Both the position numbers and the translations under genes were made by a program. The notes under the pieces are model-generated. The model did no database searches and was not told the origin of the DNA. It saw only the letters and a program-made list of their open reading frames with translations. From Gnetum montanum (Eukaryota; Streptophyta; Gnetopsida; Gnetales; Gnetaceae), in the NCBI GenBank assembly GCA_015680685.1, contig MNCI01026219.1, positions 3,415 to 49,795 of the forward strand: a DNA stretch of 46,381 nucleotides, written 5' to 3'. Numbering within the stretch: position 1 is the stretch's first letter; each line of letters begins with the position of its first letter. Positions 11,102 to 22,195 of this stretch are shown here, piece by piece.

Positions 11102-11130
11102 GTAGCTGTCAGCAAATTCATGACTCATCA

Positions 11131-11135
11131 TTAGG
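11131..11135 (+). repeat. Target-site duplication of element B, right copy (TTAGG)
   Basis: Perfect match to 4381-4385. Confidence 0.85.
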
Positions 11136-12300
11136 GTTGGAATTAGTGCTCTATCAACTTCATAGGGTAGTGTTGGCATTTGGAAGGACTAAATTAACTA
11201 TTTGGAGGTTGAATTTGGGCAACAAAAGTGATTTTTATGGCATTTCCCATCAAACTGCATTGGGCTAGTATAGTCATGCATGACCTTAGCATAGTTGAGT
11301 GGAATTCAATGTTTCTAGAGCTTAAATAGAGTGAAATTTCAATTGGGGTGAGGTTGAATAGGGTTTTGGACTTCCCAAGTTAGTTTTGGGCCATTCAAAG
11401 TGGTATAATGCTGATCAACCTTGCCATAAAACATGTTTTCACTATGACTACACTGGGCTAGTGTAGTCACAAGCTTCCCTAGTGTAGTCATGCATAAATT
11501 TTAATTTCTGGTAAGTTTCCATGCCTAATTGATCATGCTAATGAACCTTTGGGATTACTGGTGTAGCTAGCTAGGGTTTTGGCATGAAAATTATCAATTC
11601 TAGTGGTTGTTTGGGTCTTGGGAAGGTGAAATACCTCTTAACTACACTGGCCCAGCATAGGCATGCCATCCTTAGTATAGTTAAGAGGTTTGTACTAAAC
11701 AATGGTGAATTGTGGCTTGTTTCCTAGTGTTTTATGATCTCAATAGGATTTGGTAGGGTTTTAGGTCTTTTCTGGAGTCAATTTGAGCTATATCTAGCAT
11801 ATTTTGGTGTTTTCCATGTGGACTACACTAGCATCCACTGATGAATACACTAGCCTAGCATAGGGATGCAATTTCCAACGTAGTTAGTATGCTTGGGATG
11901 GAAGATAGTGAATTTTTATGGTGAAAATAGGCTCTAGTAGGGTTCTAGGATTTTCCAAAAGTTAATTTGAGTTATTTATGAATTGTTTTATGATTTTTCA
12001 TGTGGACTATACTAAGCTTCACTAGTGACTATGCTGGCCTAGTGTAGGCATGTAATTCCTACCATAGTTGTGATTGGAAAATGTGTTTTGGGCTGAAAAG
12101 TGGTGAGTTATTTTAGCCTTGATTCCTAGTCTGGTAGGGTTTTGTGTTTTTGGAAGTCAATTTGGCTTGGGAATGATCTATTATAAGGTTTTTCATGTGG
12201 ACTACACTAGGCTCCACTAGTAACTACATTGGCCCAACATAGGCATATAATTCCTAGGGTAGTTAGGCTTGGGATACTCATTTTGATGGATTTTTTCTTG
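11136..12300. repeat. Right part of the degenerate ~185-bp repeat array
   Basis: The phrase 'GACTACACT(A/G)G.CTCCACTAGT' followed by '(C/T)TGGCC(C/T)AGCATAGGCATG' recurs near 11,446, 11,640, 11,820, 12,003 and 12,197, spaced about 194, 180, 183 and 194 bp. Between copies there is a second shared phrase around 'TAGGGTTTTGG..TTTTCCA'. No coding potential is seen. It may be a subrepeat array in an LTR or untranslated region of a Tat element, or a satellite. Confidence 0.6.
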
Positions 12301-12314
12301 ATTGATTGATAGTA

Positions 12315-13140
12315 TAGGATCATTGGGAGTCCTGTGGAGGTGTGGATGTTATGGTATTGCATTTTGGAGGTTTATTATTATTTTCATGGTTACTCCCACT
12401 TGTAAACCTAAGCAAGGAAAGCAGCCATCCTTCACTACATCCTGCAAGGATTATGGGTGGTGAATTTGTTCTTGGCTTAGAAATTTGGTTCAGAAATTTA
12501 TTAAATGCAATAAATAGTACATCACCAGCATTGCAATAAACATAACCTGTTCTTTGGCTCTTACCAGCCATTAATTTGGTTTATGGAAATACTACATCCA
12601 TGGTACAATAAGGAAAGCAAACATTTATTAGAATAATCTGTCCTTTGAAATATAACATTGCATCTTCGCTTCCAAATATAATATAAAATAGTAGGCCTAA
12701 TAACTTTTATACAAACTTGAGATTAGTAGAAGTAATGTTTAAAAAGCCAAATATGGCATCCTCTTGAGATAGCTTGTATGAAGGAAAAACTATGGAAGCC
12801 TACTCCCACACATGCTGAGCAAAGGGACAATGCCAACACATGGACAAAGTCATCTTGTCCACCACAGAGAGGGCAATTGGGATTGAAAATTCCTAGATAT
12901 TCTAACCATTTACCAATAGGTAGACCATGGTGGAGGAGACACTAGAGGAACTGTTTAATTTTGGGGAGGGTTTGGACTCTTCGAGAACTTTGAAATGGGC
13001 ATATCCTTGGGCCATTGGACTTTGAAAGCAATGGCCTTTGCAATCGCATTTAAGAAGTATGTGGAGATATCTTAGCAATGCGTCGTTTTCCACTGATCAA
13101 AGGTAAAAGGCATCACCATGAATATGGACCAAAGATGGAA
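12315..13140 (-). pseudogene. LINE 3' part: RT-associated zinc-binding domain
   Basis: Tail of a plant non-LTR (LINE) retrotransposon ORF2. From about 13,020 one frame reads RVQTLPKIKQFL, HHGLPIGKWLEYLGI and NPNCPLCGGQDDFVHVL; then a frame change gives HCPFAQHVWE. This is the PK.K.F.W..L...LP....L...I....C..C....D..H....C.FA..VW pattern of the zinc-binding domain after reverse transcriptase in plant LINEs. The next 350 bp are decayed; a PP-rich piece near 12,345 may be the start of the following RNase H-like part. The RT itself is not in the window, as expected for a 5'-truncated copy. Confidence 0.65.
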
Positions 13141-13179
13141 CATTTAATGGTGGTGTTTATTTCTTGAGTTTAGATATTA

Positions 13180-13629
13180 AAAAAATTTGTCTCTTGCATT
13201 TAATACTGGCATTTAATAGTGAGACTACATCAAGTGAGGCTACTTGATAACGTTATTGGCACTTGTCTTAAATATATCAGCACTCATCTTAAACATGTGG
13301 GAAATGTTTCTCCTAAATGTGCTCTTTGTAGAAGTGAAGACTTATTTTCTCATGTGTTTTTTTAGTGTCCTGTTGCTTAGCATGCTTGGAAATGGATATC
13401 TAGAATTTGTAACAACTTTCAACTAAGTATAAATGAAGTCATTCTTAGTGATCAGCCTCCTTTGTCTACTTCACTTCTTTGCATTTGGAATTATCTTTGA
13501 CCATCTATTCTTTACTTTATTTGGAAGCTTTGGGGTGTAGTTATTTCCCACTAACAAGAGCATAACCATGCCCTCTTTTCATGTGTCAAATACCAAATTC
13601 TCAAAGATGTCACTTTTCAACTACAACTT
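13180..13629 (+). pseudogene. LINE 3' part on the opposite strand
   Basis: A second zinc-binding domain tail on the plus strand: HVGNVSPKCALCRSEDLFSH, then VFF.CPVA.HAWKWI with two stops, followed by a weak NFQLSINEV..SDQPP block and LCIWNYL. The C..C...H....C spacing again fits the RT-associated zinc-binding domain. It is cut off at 13630 by the LTR of element F. It faces away from the minus-strand LINE tail, so two separate insertions or an inverted pair are possible. Confidence 0.65.
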
Positions 13630-14507
13630 TGATGAGTAGTAGGTATTCCCTACATCCAACCATAGAAATCACAAGTGTGTATGCATGATTCAGTTGAATT
13701 TCATAAACTCTTTCTACCTTAGTGGCCTTTATCTTAGATAGTAAAACATATGACTACTATTCATTATCTTTCCAATCATCACTTGTATTAACTATGTCCA
13801 TATGGCTAAGTGTGATTAAGGTGTAAGGTATTTTTACTTGTAGTTTTTATTATTTTTTTATGTAAAAATATTAAAGGAAGAGATAGTTGAAATGTTGAAG
13901 TTAACTAATTAAGAACTAAATTAAACTATCCTAAATACTGAGCATTCATTCCCACTTTCTGTACATATTTTGAATGTATATTGACATTATTGGGTTATTA
14001 AGTATTTACTATTAGGTGTATCAAATATTCACTATTGGGATTATCAAGCATTAGTATATTATGCTTGAAGTGGTCGCCCTCACGTCACTTATGAATTAGG
14101 ATTTTAATTGCTTAAGTACAAGAAAGTAAACTACATATAAAGTAGAATGCTTGAAAGTAAACTTAAACTAATCCAAGTGTTGTAATGAAGAGAAGAAATC
14201 TTGATTTTATTTCCATTCATGCAACTATGTTTAGGTACATGTTATGCTTGAATAAAATTCCGTATAATTAATTCAATCCATGCTGCAAGCACTAACAGGG
14301 AAATTCCACTAATTTCTATAAAAGAAAACTGCAAGAGATTGGCTAAGGGATTAACTATTTATGCCATAAATGAGGCTGGTGTGCGTACTTATAGAGGCTT
14401 CGAGAGGATCAATGTCAATGCACATGCACCAATACATCCTGAGATGCATCGAAGGGAATATATTGGAAAGGCTACATCAACATAGCTGACTTATTGACAC
14501 TTCATTA
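13630..14507 (-). repeat. Element F 3' LTR (~878 bp, strongly decayed)
   Basis: It starts TGATGAGTAGTAGGTATTCC, matching the TGATGAGTGGCGAGGTACCC start of element B. It ends GACACTTCATTA followed by TACCCCCATGACT, the polypurine tract on the minus strand. Internal phrases such as CATGCTGCAAGCACT..AGGGAAATTC and the flanking order match the B and D LTRs. The palindrome array is no longer clear. Confidence 0.7.
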
Positions 14508-14520
14508 TACCCCCATGACT
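14508..14520 (-). promoter_or_regulatory. Element F polypurine tract
   Basis: The minus strand reads GTCATGGGGGTA directly before the LTR, as in D, E and B. Confidence 0.65.
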
Positions 14521-14699
14521 AATTGAAAACTCATCCTTGAGTGAATAAAATGAAATCAAATTTCTTACAAAATTTAGGGAAGTATGGAATTAACTGACTC
14601 ACTTTAATAAACAAAAGAACTCTTAAGTATCATTTGACATGCTTACAAAATTAGTGTAATGTATAAAGAAATTGGATACTTTTAGCAAAAATTAGCAAG

Positions 14700-17559
14700 T
14701 TCTTGTTGGATGGATGGAGACGAGATGAAGTCTTCACACCATGCTTGGAGGTGGAGGCTTCTATGGCGTAAAGGGTTCTTCATCATGTTCCTGTTCTGCT
14801 AGAGGCCTAGGCTACCTTGTTGTTGTTGTTGAAAGTTGAAAGGCATTCAGAAATGCCTTCAACATTTTTGTCTTGCATCATGGATCATGAATAGTCTAAG
14901 TGCTTCACCTAGATAAGCTAGTGCTAGTATGTCCCATGGCCACGGTAGTGTAGGAAACATTTTCTTTATGCTGATAAACTAGGCTGCAAACTATTTACAT
15001 TTAAAGTCAAATGTATGAACTAGATTTTGTAGCTCTTGGTAATTACTTATTCTTCTAGCCAAGTTCTCAGCAACAAATCTTTAATTGATAAATTTACTTC
15101 TAATAATATCACTACTAACTTCTATTTAGTCTTTTTATGAAGCTTAAACTCTACCTCATAGAGGAGGTGAGAGTTGATTACTACTTTTCTAATTCTAATC
15201 AAGGTCTTCCTACTATTAGCATTGCCAAGTTTATATATTAGAGGTTTGTAAGCTCTATGTATTCAGTCATCTCCTCAATTTGCAATTCCTTCAGGTGGAT
15301 CTCTATTTGATTGTAAGCATTGAGGTTATCAAATATGGGCTTCTACACATCACATCTTTGTTGGATCTACTAGAGGATTTCGTTCACCTTCACCTTAGTC
15401 AACTTGATTTCTTTTTTGTTAACTTTCTTGAGCATCCTAACCTAGTTCCTGTAGTTATTCTTAACTCATACATATTTCAAGGCCTCATTCTTCCAAGTAG
15501 CAATCTCAATTGTAGTCGTTTAATGAAGGGTATAAACCTCCTCCATTAAGAGATTCTTGTTATCTAGAGTCAACCTTCTCAAGTTTAGGCTCACCTTAGC
15601 AAGTTGTGCCTATTGTTGATGAATGTATTTCATCATTTGATCCTTCTATTGCTCAACATTTCACAGGAAATGATTGTTTCATGTTAGCACTAGATTTTCC
15701 TTGTGAACCTGATGGAGATCACGATAAGTGGAATTCACCATTGCTTTCGACAGTGATACATAAAAGATAGATATTTCCTTGACATTCTCATCCTCTTGAT
15801 ATTTCTGCTAAATTGTTTTAAAAGCTTCATGTGTTATGAGTTCTGGCTTGAGAATGGAAGGATTTGATAAGCAGGCTCTAGTTTTGCAACCTCAATGGCC
15901 AACTGTCGATTGCTAGTGGTGGCTTCCTTAAGTTGCACATTCATGATTAAGAGCTTACCCCTTGTCTCTAATAGTTGTAATTAGGTAGCTTATATGTCTT
16001 CTAGAAGATAAAACAAATTTTAGAATTGATTACCCAGCTCCCACTAGTCATTCCAACACTTCTTCATGTTGGGCTACACTCATCCTTCCACTCCTTGCTC
16101 CTGTTGATGCTTGTACATCTACTATGGCAACAACATCAGGAACAAATGTAGTAGAAGTACTTAAAGCTTTTTAAATACAATTCACCACCACTTTTGCTAT
16201 TGTCACTTGGTCCTTGTATCACATAACCAAGATTGTTACTCCCTCATTTTCTTCTAGCATTACAAAGAAGGCTACTACATTCCCAATAATTTTAGGGGAT
16301 GCCTATCCAAGTATGAACATAGTGATTTCTCTAGTAGCAAGATTAGAGCGAATATGTGCCTGGCTTTCTTGTGAAGAGAATAGTGATGTCATCTTATCAT
16401 TTGCCTTGTTTATGGTCCTTGTGATCTTATTCACATGGTTCATAGCCAGTCTATATACCCAAGATTCTCCACTACCTCTAGAGGCTTGTTATTGTTACAA
16501 TTGCTACTCTCTAAGTTTCCTTAGATGCTCCATAGTTGTAGCATTTTTTATGTTATCTTTGGTGTTGTAGGTGGTGGTGGTGGTGGTTGTTTTTGTTTCT
16601 CTTGAAGCTTGGTAGACATTTTTTCTTTCATCATTTCCTACCATGATGTAGTAGGAGCTTTGTGAACCACATCATTGGAATAATAGACTATTCCTTCTCT
16701 TTTACAAAGTTTTCTAATGATGTATAAAAAGGAGAATGTCTTTTTACATTTTCATTCTCTTTGAAATGCTTCTCTATTCAAGAAAGATGAGCTACAGTAG
16801 GTTAACTAAAAACATTTTGCTAAGAGTCATACATGTCATAGTAGAGAAGATAGTTATCTTGCTTGGCCTTACCATTGGATTAAGGTGATAGGCTATGATC
16901 TTGAAATAGGGTTGCTTTGCCTTTGTTAGAGTATCATAATCTTTACAGTCAACTCTATAGCATTGCTAAACCCATTCTTTCTTCGCTTTTGGGTCTACTT
17001 AAATGGATATCTCTACTAGATTTACACTGGTGTTGGGTAATTCAAGGATCTTTGCTATTTCTTCAACTACGTAAGAGATGATGATGTCTTTGGTTTTAAT
17101 TATAGGATCTTCTTATCAATTGTTTCAAAAGAGATAAGTTTCTCTAATATACCATTTTCCACTATTGAAGAGAATGAACCATAGTGTATATCCTTGGAGT
17201 TATGTTCTGACCTCTTCTATTGTAAGCTCTAGAAAAGGTCTAAAATTCAATTCTTGAAGGATGGAGCTCTAAATTTCTTTGATGTGGAACTTCTTCAAGA
17301 AAGCCTCTGTGAGTATGACCTTTAGATTGGGTTATGGTCTTGGAACCTCATCATACATGGATTTTCTTGTTTTTGTTGTAGGAATTTGATATATAGATTC
17401 CACCTCAAGTTCCTTGCATAGGGGCTTGATAGCATGGGTGGCCTTGGCTACTTGTTCTTGGGGTTTTTATAGTTGTTGTTGTTGGCCCCTTTCCTCGTGT
17501 GGTCATTTTTTCTTGGACTATGATGGCTCTCATGCCTATGGTCCTCACTTAGGAGCCAT
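14700..17559 (-). pseudogene. Element F ORF3 (plant-transposon-protein-like plus coiled coil)
   Basis: A full-length but broken copy of the family's third gene, about 2.85 kb. It starts ATGGCTCC (MAPK) at 17559; the acceptor before it has decayed to GATTACA. Blocks collinear with D are ELNFRPFLELTIEEVRT, KWYIRETYLF (D: KWYLGETYSF), IAKILELPNT, PYFKIIAYHLNP (D: YFKIGTYHLFP), and YYSNDVVHKAPT (D: SYTNDVSHKAQN). A proline run (from GGTGGTGGTGGTGG near 16,570) separates this half from a C-terminal half rich in Gln, Leu and Glu that fits coiled coil. Stops and frame changes are throughout. Function is unknown; the middle blocks resemble the 'putative plant transposon protein' domain. Confidence 0.65.
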
Positions 17560-19650
17560 TTGTAATCACAAACATAATCTAGGATTAGTCTCAGACATAA
17601 TCTTTGTTTTATTTAGATACCTTTCTTTGCTCAATTGAGTTATGTCTATTAGTCAAAAGTTGGAAATTTATTATTAAGTCCTTATTTAGTAATTGCAAAC
17701 ATATGATGTTATTTTATTATTATTTTATTCATGCTTAAATGAAGGTTGATTGTTGATATTAACTCTTATGATCATTAATTTAATATTATTTTAGTATCTT
17801 ATCCATGGAAAGCTAGAAAAATTTCTAAAAACTTTTATATGAAAACCTAGTGTTTAATGTCCTCATGATGTAAAGTGTACCTCCAGTAGCTTGAGGATCA
17901 AAGAACAAGTCATGTAAACATTTGAGAAGTTATGGCTCTTGGAAGATTTTTAGCTCTAAAAAATTGTAACAAATCCTTGTGTGTTTGGAATAAAATATGA
18001 GAAATAAGTTAAGAATCATGTGTATTTATAAGATTTTTTTGTTACATCAATGGAGATACATTAATTGTACTAGCTACATTAATAGGAATGCATTGATGTA
18101 GCTATTTGCAGCTATTTTCAACTTAATATATCAAGGAATTTTGAATGAGTTTTGAGTTAAAACAAGAGACAAATGAGAGCCAAAAAGCTGAGAAATCATA
18201 GCAACAACACAACTGAGGATATGGTTCACAAAATTAGAGCAATTTGATCATGTGGGATAAGTAATTGGAGGATGTTTCTTATGCCAAAGTAGAGCAAAAA
18301 CTATATGAGGCAAGCTATCAAGATTGCAATGAGGTTGATGGTTAGGGGGTTGAAGTAAACCAAAAGATATGCAAGTGGATTCTCCCAAAAGCAAGCTTAT
18401 GCCTAATATGCCCTTGCATAACCTTATCACAAGGAATTTGTAGACAATTGAGATGATTAATGGTTATTCAAATTAAAAACCATATCCATGTGAGGAATTA
18501 TCTTAAGATTATGCAAACTATAAAGAAAACCTATCAATTTACCATGTCATGAGTCAGTGAGGTGAGAGAAAATGAAGTGCAAGAATGATAGAAAAAGAAT
18601 AGTAGATGAAAAATCTACATCATGGTTGCATGGAATTCTTAGTGAAATTAATGATTAAGATGATTTAATACTTGTTTGTTTTGAGTCTAGACCAAGTTCA
18701 TTTCCAATTTCAGTGATCTTACATTAACATATTTTTCTCTCCTACCATCATGAATCTATGATACACATGAAACAATCGTTACTCTAAAAAATAAAGAAAG
18801 AGAAGAAGGAAGTAGGTAGGACCTTAGTTAGAGGGGTGCCTTTAGGCATGGGTAACATGTCTTTCCAGCCCCATAACTAGTGGTTGTAACCCATGAGATT
18901 ATTAAAGGGATGTGCTTTAAATTTTCATTTTTTAATTGAAAATCACACTGTACAGAGACATGCTTTCTTTTATGGTCAATAGTAGAAGTGATGACGTACC
19001 AATGAGAAGCCATAGAACTAAAGAAGAAGTTGATAAAATAGCACAATAAATCCCCTTAAGGTTACACCCTTTTCCATTCCCACTTGGTTCTTTCCCAATT
19101 CATTAGGTAATAAGATCACATGTTACTATTGATTATTATGTAAAAAAACCTTTATGTTTCCATGATACAGGCTCCTTATGAGATAGATGGAATGGGTGGA
19201 TATCATAAACTCATTACTTGATACCACTAGAAAACTAATAGACTATTAGTAGAAAACATAATCCAAAGACAAAGTTGACCTTTGTAATAAATCATAACTT
19301 TGATAGCTATATTCAACAATTTCCAAAATTCATAGTAGCCATGGAATAAAATTGGATATTTTAATTAAGATTAAATGAAAATAAAAAGCAAAGAAAAATA
19401 TATAAAATAAAATATAAAAAAATTGAAAACATATAAAAAATGTTGCAAAACAAAATAAAAAGAAGAAAAACCCCTTCCATTCTCATCAAGATGTTATGGT
19501 AGATGAATATCTTCTCCATGACTAAGTTGGATGGAGAAGATTCAGAAAATAAAGTGAGATTATTCTTGATCATAGGGATTAGTATCATGGATTGTTAATT
19601 TAAAGTCCATGAAGGGTTTAAGTTATTTGATGTTGATTTGCATGTGTTTT
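17560..19650 (-). other. Element F spacer between integrase and ORF3
   Basis: No intact gene. From the integrase side it holds a strongly A-rich tract (19,360-19,470 on the plus strand), the conserved island reading YGAGKTCYPCLKAP on the minus strand (18,840-18,890), and a second island with the GGATTCTCC..GCAAGCTT phrase near 18,370-18,420. All three correspond in order to parts of E (28,610-29,760) and B (7,055-8,090). Between 17,640 and 18,240 I see only AT-rich unassigned sequence. Confidence 0.5.
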
Positions 19651-19659
19651 TAAGGGCTT

Positions 19660-20570
19660 GTTGGATGATAAATTGTCATAGCCTCAAAAGGAAAAGCTGA
19701 GTGTATGATGTAAGAGAACCTTATCTCCTAGTTTGAATGTAACTTTTCTTGTTCATATGTTGTGACGTTGTTTATTGTATGTCTTGTGTACTTCATTCAT
19801 TATTAGAGCTACTCTTCAGTCTTCATGTAGCATGTTAAGTGTCATGAATCATTCATTTTGTGCTAGATTAATGTCTAAGTCAAGTTCACACGTAATTATG
19901 AGTGTATGTAGTTTAGTTTGAATTAGAAGTTTAGGTAACTTTCCATATACTAACTCATAGAAAGAGTAGCCTATAGGAAGTTTCCATGTTGAGTGATATA
20001 TCCAAGGACATCATTGAGTTTTATGCTTCAATCTTGCTTATATTTACTTATGTTTTGTATTAGAATTCAAGTGATCTTACTATTGGTTACCTCTGCTTGA
20101 CTTTTGGCTTGAGGATGATAAGGTGTTATGAGTTTATGTTGGATCCCCCAAGTGTTGCATTAACTTGCAAAAGGTAGAACCTATAAAATGGCTTCCATTA
20201 TTAGATATTAGTGCTCTAGGAGTACCAAACCTACTTACCATGTATTATTAAAAGAAACGACTTACATTAGTAAAAATATAGTAAGAAATGGTTGCATCTT
20301 TAGCCCACTTGATACTGTAGTTAACAACAATAATAATGTATGACTTTCCATTGGAAGTGGGAGTGATGGGCCTTATGAAATCAATTCCAAAAAGGTCATA
20401 GGTTTTAGTGGTTGAATCCACTAGTGGAACTCTTTTATTTTGATGGTGATCCCCCCATCTCGTTGACACCTCTCGTAAGAATGGAAAAAATGATGAATGT
20501 TCCTAAAGATTATTAGCCAAAAATATTCTACCATTAGGATCTTTGTAGCCATTCTTCTTCTTGCATAGTA
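19660..20570 (-). pseudogene. Element F integrase
   Basis: Integrase inserts element cDNA into the genome. The core starts TYDLFGIDFIRPITPTSNGK and continues SYIIIVVNYSIKWAKDAT (20469-20248), with the first catalytic Asp in GIDF. Later parts lie in other frames. The C-terminal end near 19,720 reads FKLGDKVLL, matching YQIGDKVLY of E. No single frame remains. It follows RNase H and precedes the AT-rich tract exactly as in E. Confidence 0.7.
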
Positions 20571-20749
20571 GCCTCCATAAGGGTTCTTGTGAGCAACTTG
20601 AAGGACTATTAGTTGATTTGCATTAGGTACATACCATCGTACTAGGCCACTAGCGCAAACCTTGTAGAGGTTGCCCTCAATCTCTATGTGGTGTTTGACC
20701 TTGTGAAGAAACTACTATTTCTTCCTATGATCCCATTTAGTAGGAGTCT

Positions 20750-21367
20750 TCTATATGAGTAGATATGAGAAAAATTCATCATACAAATTTATGATGCTTG
20801 GTGCATGAACTTTAGTTACCTTAGCAAAGAGAAGTTCATCTAGAAATTGATCAGATAGGAGCCCTTCATTATCATTGCTATCCCATCTTAACCAAGACAA
20901 ATGATTTGTTACTACATTTTTATTATCTTTTCTATCCACCATTATGAGATCAAACTCTTATAAGATCACTAATCATTGTATAACATGAGGGCTTACCTTT
21001 GGCCTGTTCATTAGGAAATGGATTACACTGTAATTGGTATGTACAAAAATTGGATATCCAAGCATATAATGCTTGAATTTTTCTAGATCATACAACATTG
21101 CTATGAGTTCCTTTTTTGTGATGGTGTAATTGAGTTGTGCACTTACAATGTTCCTTCTTGCACAATGGGTATAATATGAGCATTTTTTATTATTCATTTG
21201 TGTCAATATTTCTTCTAATGCATAGTTGGATGCACTTTTCATGAGGTGGAAAGGTTTGGAATGATGCGGAGAATATAGAATGGATATTTCAAAAAGCTTC
21301 TATTTCAAGTATTGAAATGCTTGTTCACATTTTTGGACCATTTAAAGGTTGTATCTTTCTTAGTAAG
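20750..21367 (-). pseudogene. Element F RNase H
   Basis: RNase H domain: MKSASNYALEEILTQM, NIVSAQLNYTITKKELIAML, KFKHYMLGYPIFVHTNYSVI and FLMNRPKVSPHVIQ (21242-20973), followed by NVVTNHLSWLRWD. In E the first block is TDAPNYALGAVL, so the first catalytic Asp is replaced in F. The D of HTDHS is Asn here. The upstream end is interrupted by the insertion of element E at 21368; the RT lies beyond it at 31346. Confidence 0.75.
21363..21367 (+). repeat. Left flank of element E, diverged target duplication (GTAAG)
   Basis: GTAAG here and ATATG at 31346-31350 flank element E. They agree at only two or three positions. Leaving out E and one 5-mer restores F's open frame, so I read them as a diverged 5-bp duplication. 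Confidence 0.45.
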
Positions 21368-21377
21368 TGATGAGCCA

Positions 21378-21460
21378 CGATATCGGGGCTACGATATTGC
21401 ATCCACGATATCAGGTCCTTGATATCGGAGCCTACCATGCGATGTCAGATACCTGATATC
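21378..21460 (+). promoter_or_regulatory. U3 array of GATATC palindromes on a 14-bp period
   Basis: GATATC or variants start at 21379, 21393, 21407, 21421, 21441 and 21455: spacings 14, 14, 14, 20, 14. The first four are head-to-tail 14-bp units with the pattern CGATATCGGGGCTA or variants. The last motif ends 19 bp before the TATA box. Enhancer function is inferred. Confidence 0.75.
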
Positions 21461-21478
21461 GGGACCTGTCTCTTTGCC

Positions 21479-21486
21479 TATAAATA
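21479..21486 (+). promoter_or_regulatory. TATA box of element E 5' LTR
   Basis: TATAAATA in the context GCCTATAAATAAGAGG, conserved in the 3' LTR at 30630 and in the B and D LTRs. Confidence 0.7.
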
Positions 21487-21653
21487 AGAGGCAGGTGCAC
21501 TTGGTTTTACAATAGTTAGTTAGAACCTTATCCGAACTCTTGCCTTTTCTCCCTTCCATAGTTAGAATTATTTTTATGCACCTGCAGTAGGAGTCATAAA
21601 GTAAAAGGATCTTTATTCGAGCATTATGTACCTGATCACACCTTGTGTATGGC

Positions 21654-21659
21654 AATAAA
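21654..21659 (+). promoter_or_regulatory. Poly(A) signal in element E 5' LTR
   Basis: AATAAA about 170 bp downstream of the TATA box, in the same place as in the other family LTRs (30805-30810 in the 3' LTR). Confidence 0.5.
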
Positions 21660-22195
21660 GATGAAATTTATGATAAACCTTGTAGCATCCTGAATAGATT
21701 AATTAGTGTTAATTGATGTTATTAAATGCTTTTCTAGTTAATTAATGTCTTTTCTCACCCTACACTTTTTTAGGTAAATACACTCACTACGATTGCTTTG
21801 AGCATGCGTGTAATGCTTGGTAACCTAGTAACGATTAGCGTTTGGTAATTCCAGCAATGTTGCACCAGTTTAGGATGTGTATGGAAAGTGGGAATGGATG
21901 CTGGTATTAGGATTAGTTAGAAGTTAGTTAATGAGTAGTTAAGTTAAATTAGTCACTTAGTTATCTCTCTCCTCCCTTATTAGCATAGGACACAAAAAGA
22001 TATAAAAATCATATGCCTCAAGCTTACTTAATTATACAATCGTGACATACAAGTAAGTATGGGAAGATAACAATTAACCAACCCATCCTTGTTCCACAGA
22101 GGCACATAAGCACTCAATCCTTGGAATTCGACCGGATCATGTGTGAAACACTTGTATTCGTATGGTTGAGCGTAGGGGTACCTTGTCGCTGATCA

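Larger units (their letters stand above)
4386..11130 (-). mobile_element. Element B: non-autonomous Athila-type retrotransposon (gag + ORF3, no pol)
   Basis: A complete insertion of 6,745 bp bounded by two LTRs and perfect TTAGG duplications. On the minus strand the order is 5' LTR (10256-11130), primer-binding site, gag (10088-8091), AT-rich spacer, shortened ORF3 (6246 to about 5465), polypurine tract and 3' LTR (4386-5304). Protease, RT, RNase H and integrase are missing: the gag frame runs into the AT-rich tract that follows integrase in element E. Such an element could only have moved using proteins from a relative. The LTRs differ at roughly a tenth of sampled positions, mostly C/T and G/A changes, so the insertion is not recent. 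It interrupts the ~185-bp array. Confidence 0.85.
10256..11130 (-). repeat. Element B 5' LTR (875 bp)
   Basis: Starts TGATGAGTGG and ends CATGACTCATCA on the plus strand. On the minus strand, which is transcribed, it holds the palindrome array, a TATA box at 10986-10975 and an AATAAA poly(A) signal at 10804-10799. It ends at the primer-binding site. It aligns with 4386-5304. Confidence 0.9.
21368..22195 (+). repeat. Element E 5' LTR (828 bp)
   Basis: Starts TGATGAGCCACG and ends CGCTGATCA. It contains the palindrome array (21378-21460), a TATA box, an AATAAA signal, and U5 ending in the family phrase GTTGAGCGTAGGGGTACC. The primer-binding site follows directly. It aligns with 30547-31345. 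Confidence 0.9.

Noticed and set aside
15280-16570. Two plus-strand frames in the 15.2-16.6 kb region
   Set aside because: They lie antisense to ORF3 of F, whose collinearity with D explains the region.
19361-19588. Hydrophobic minus-strand frame in F
   Set aside because: Same T-rich tract as in E, read in whatever frame is open; not conserved as protein.
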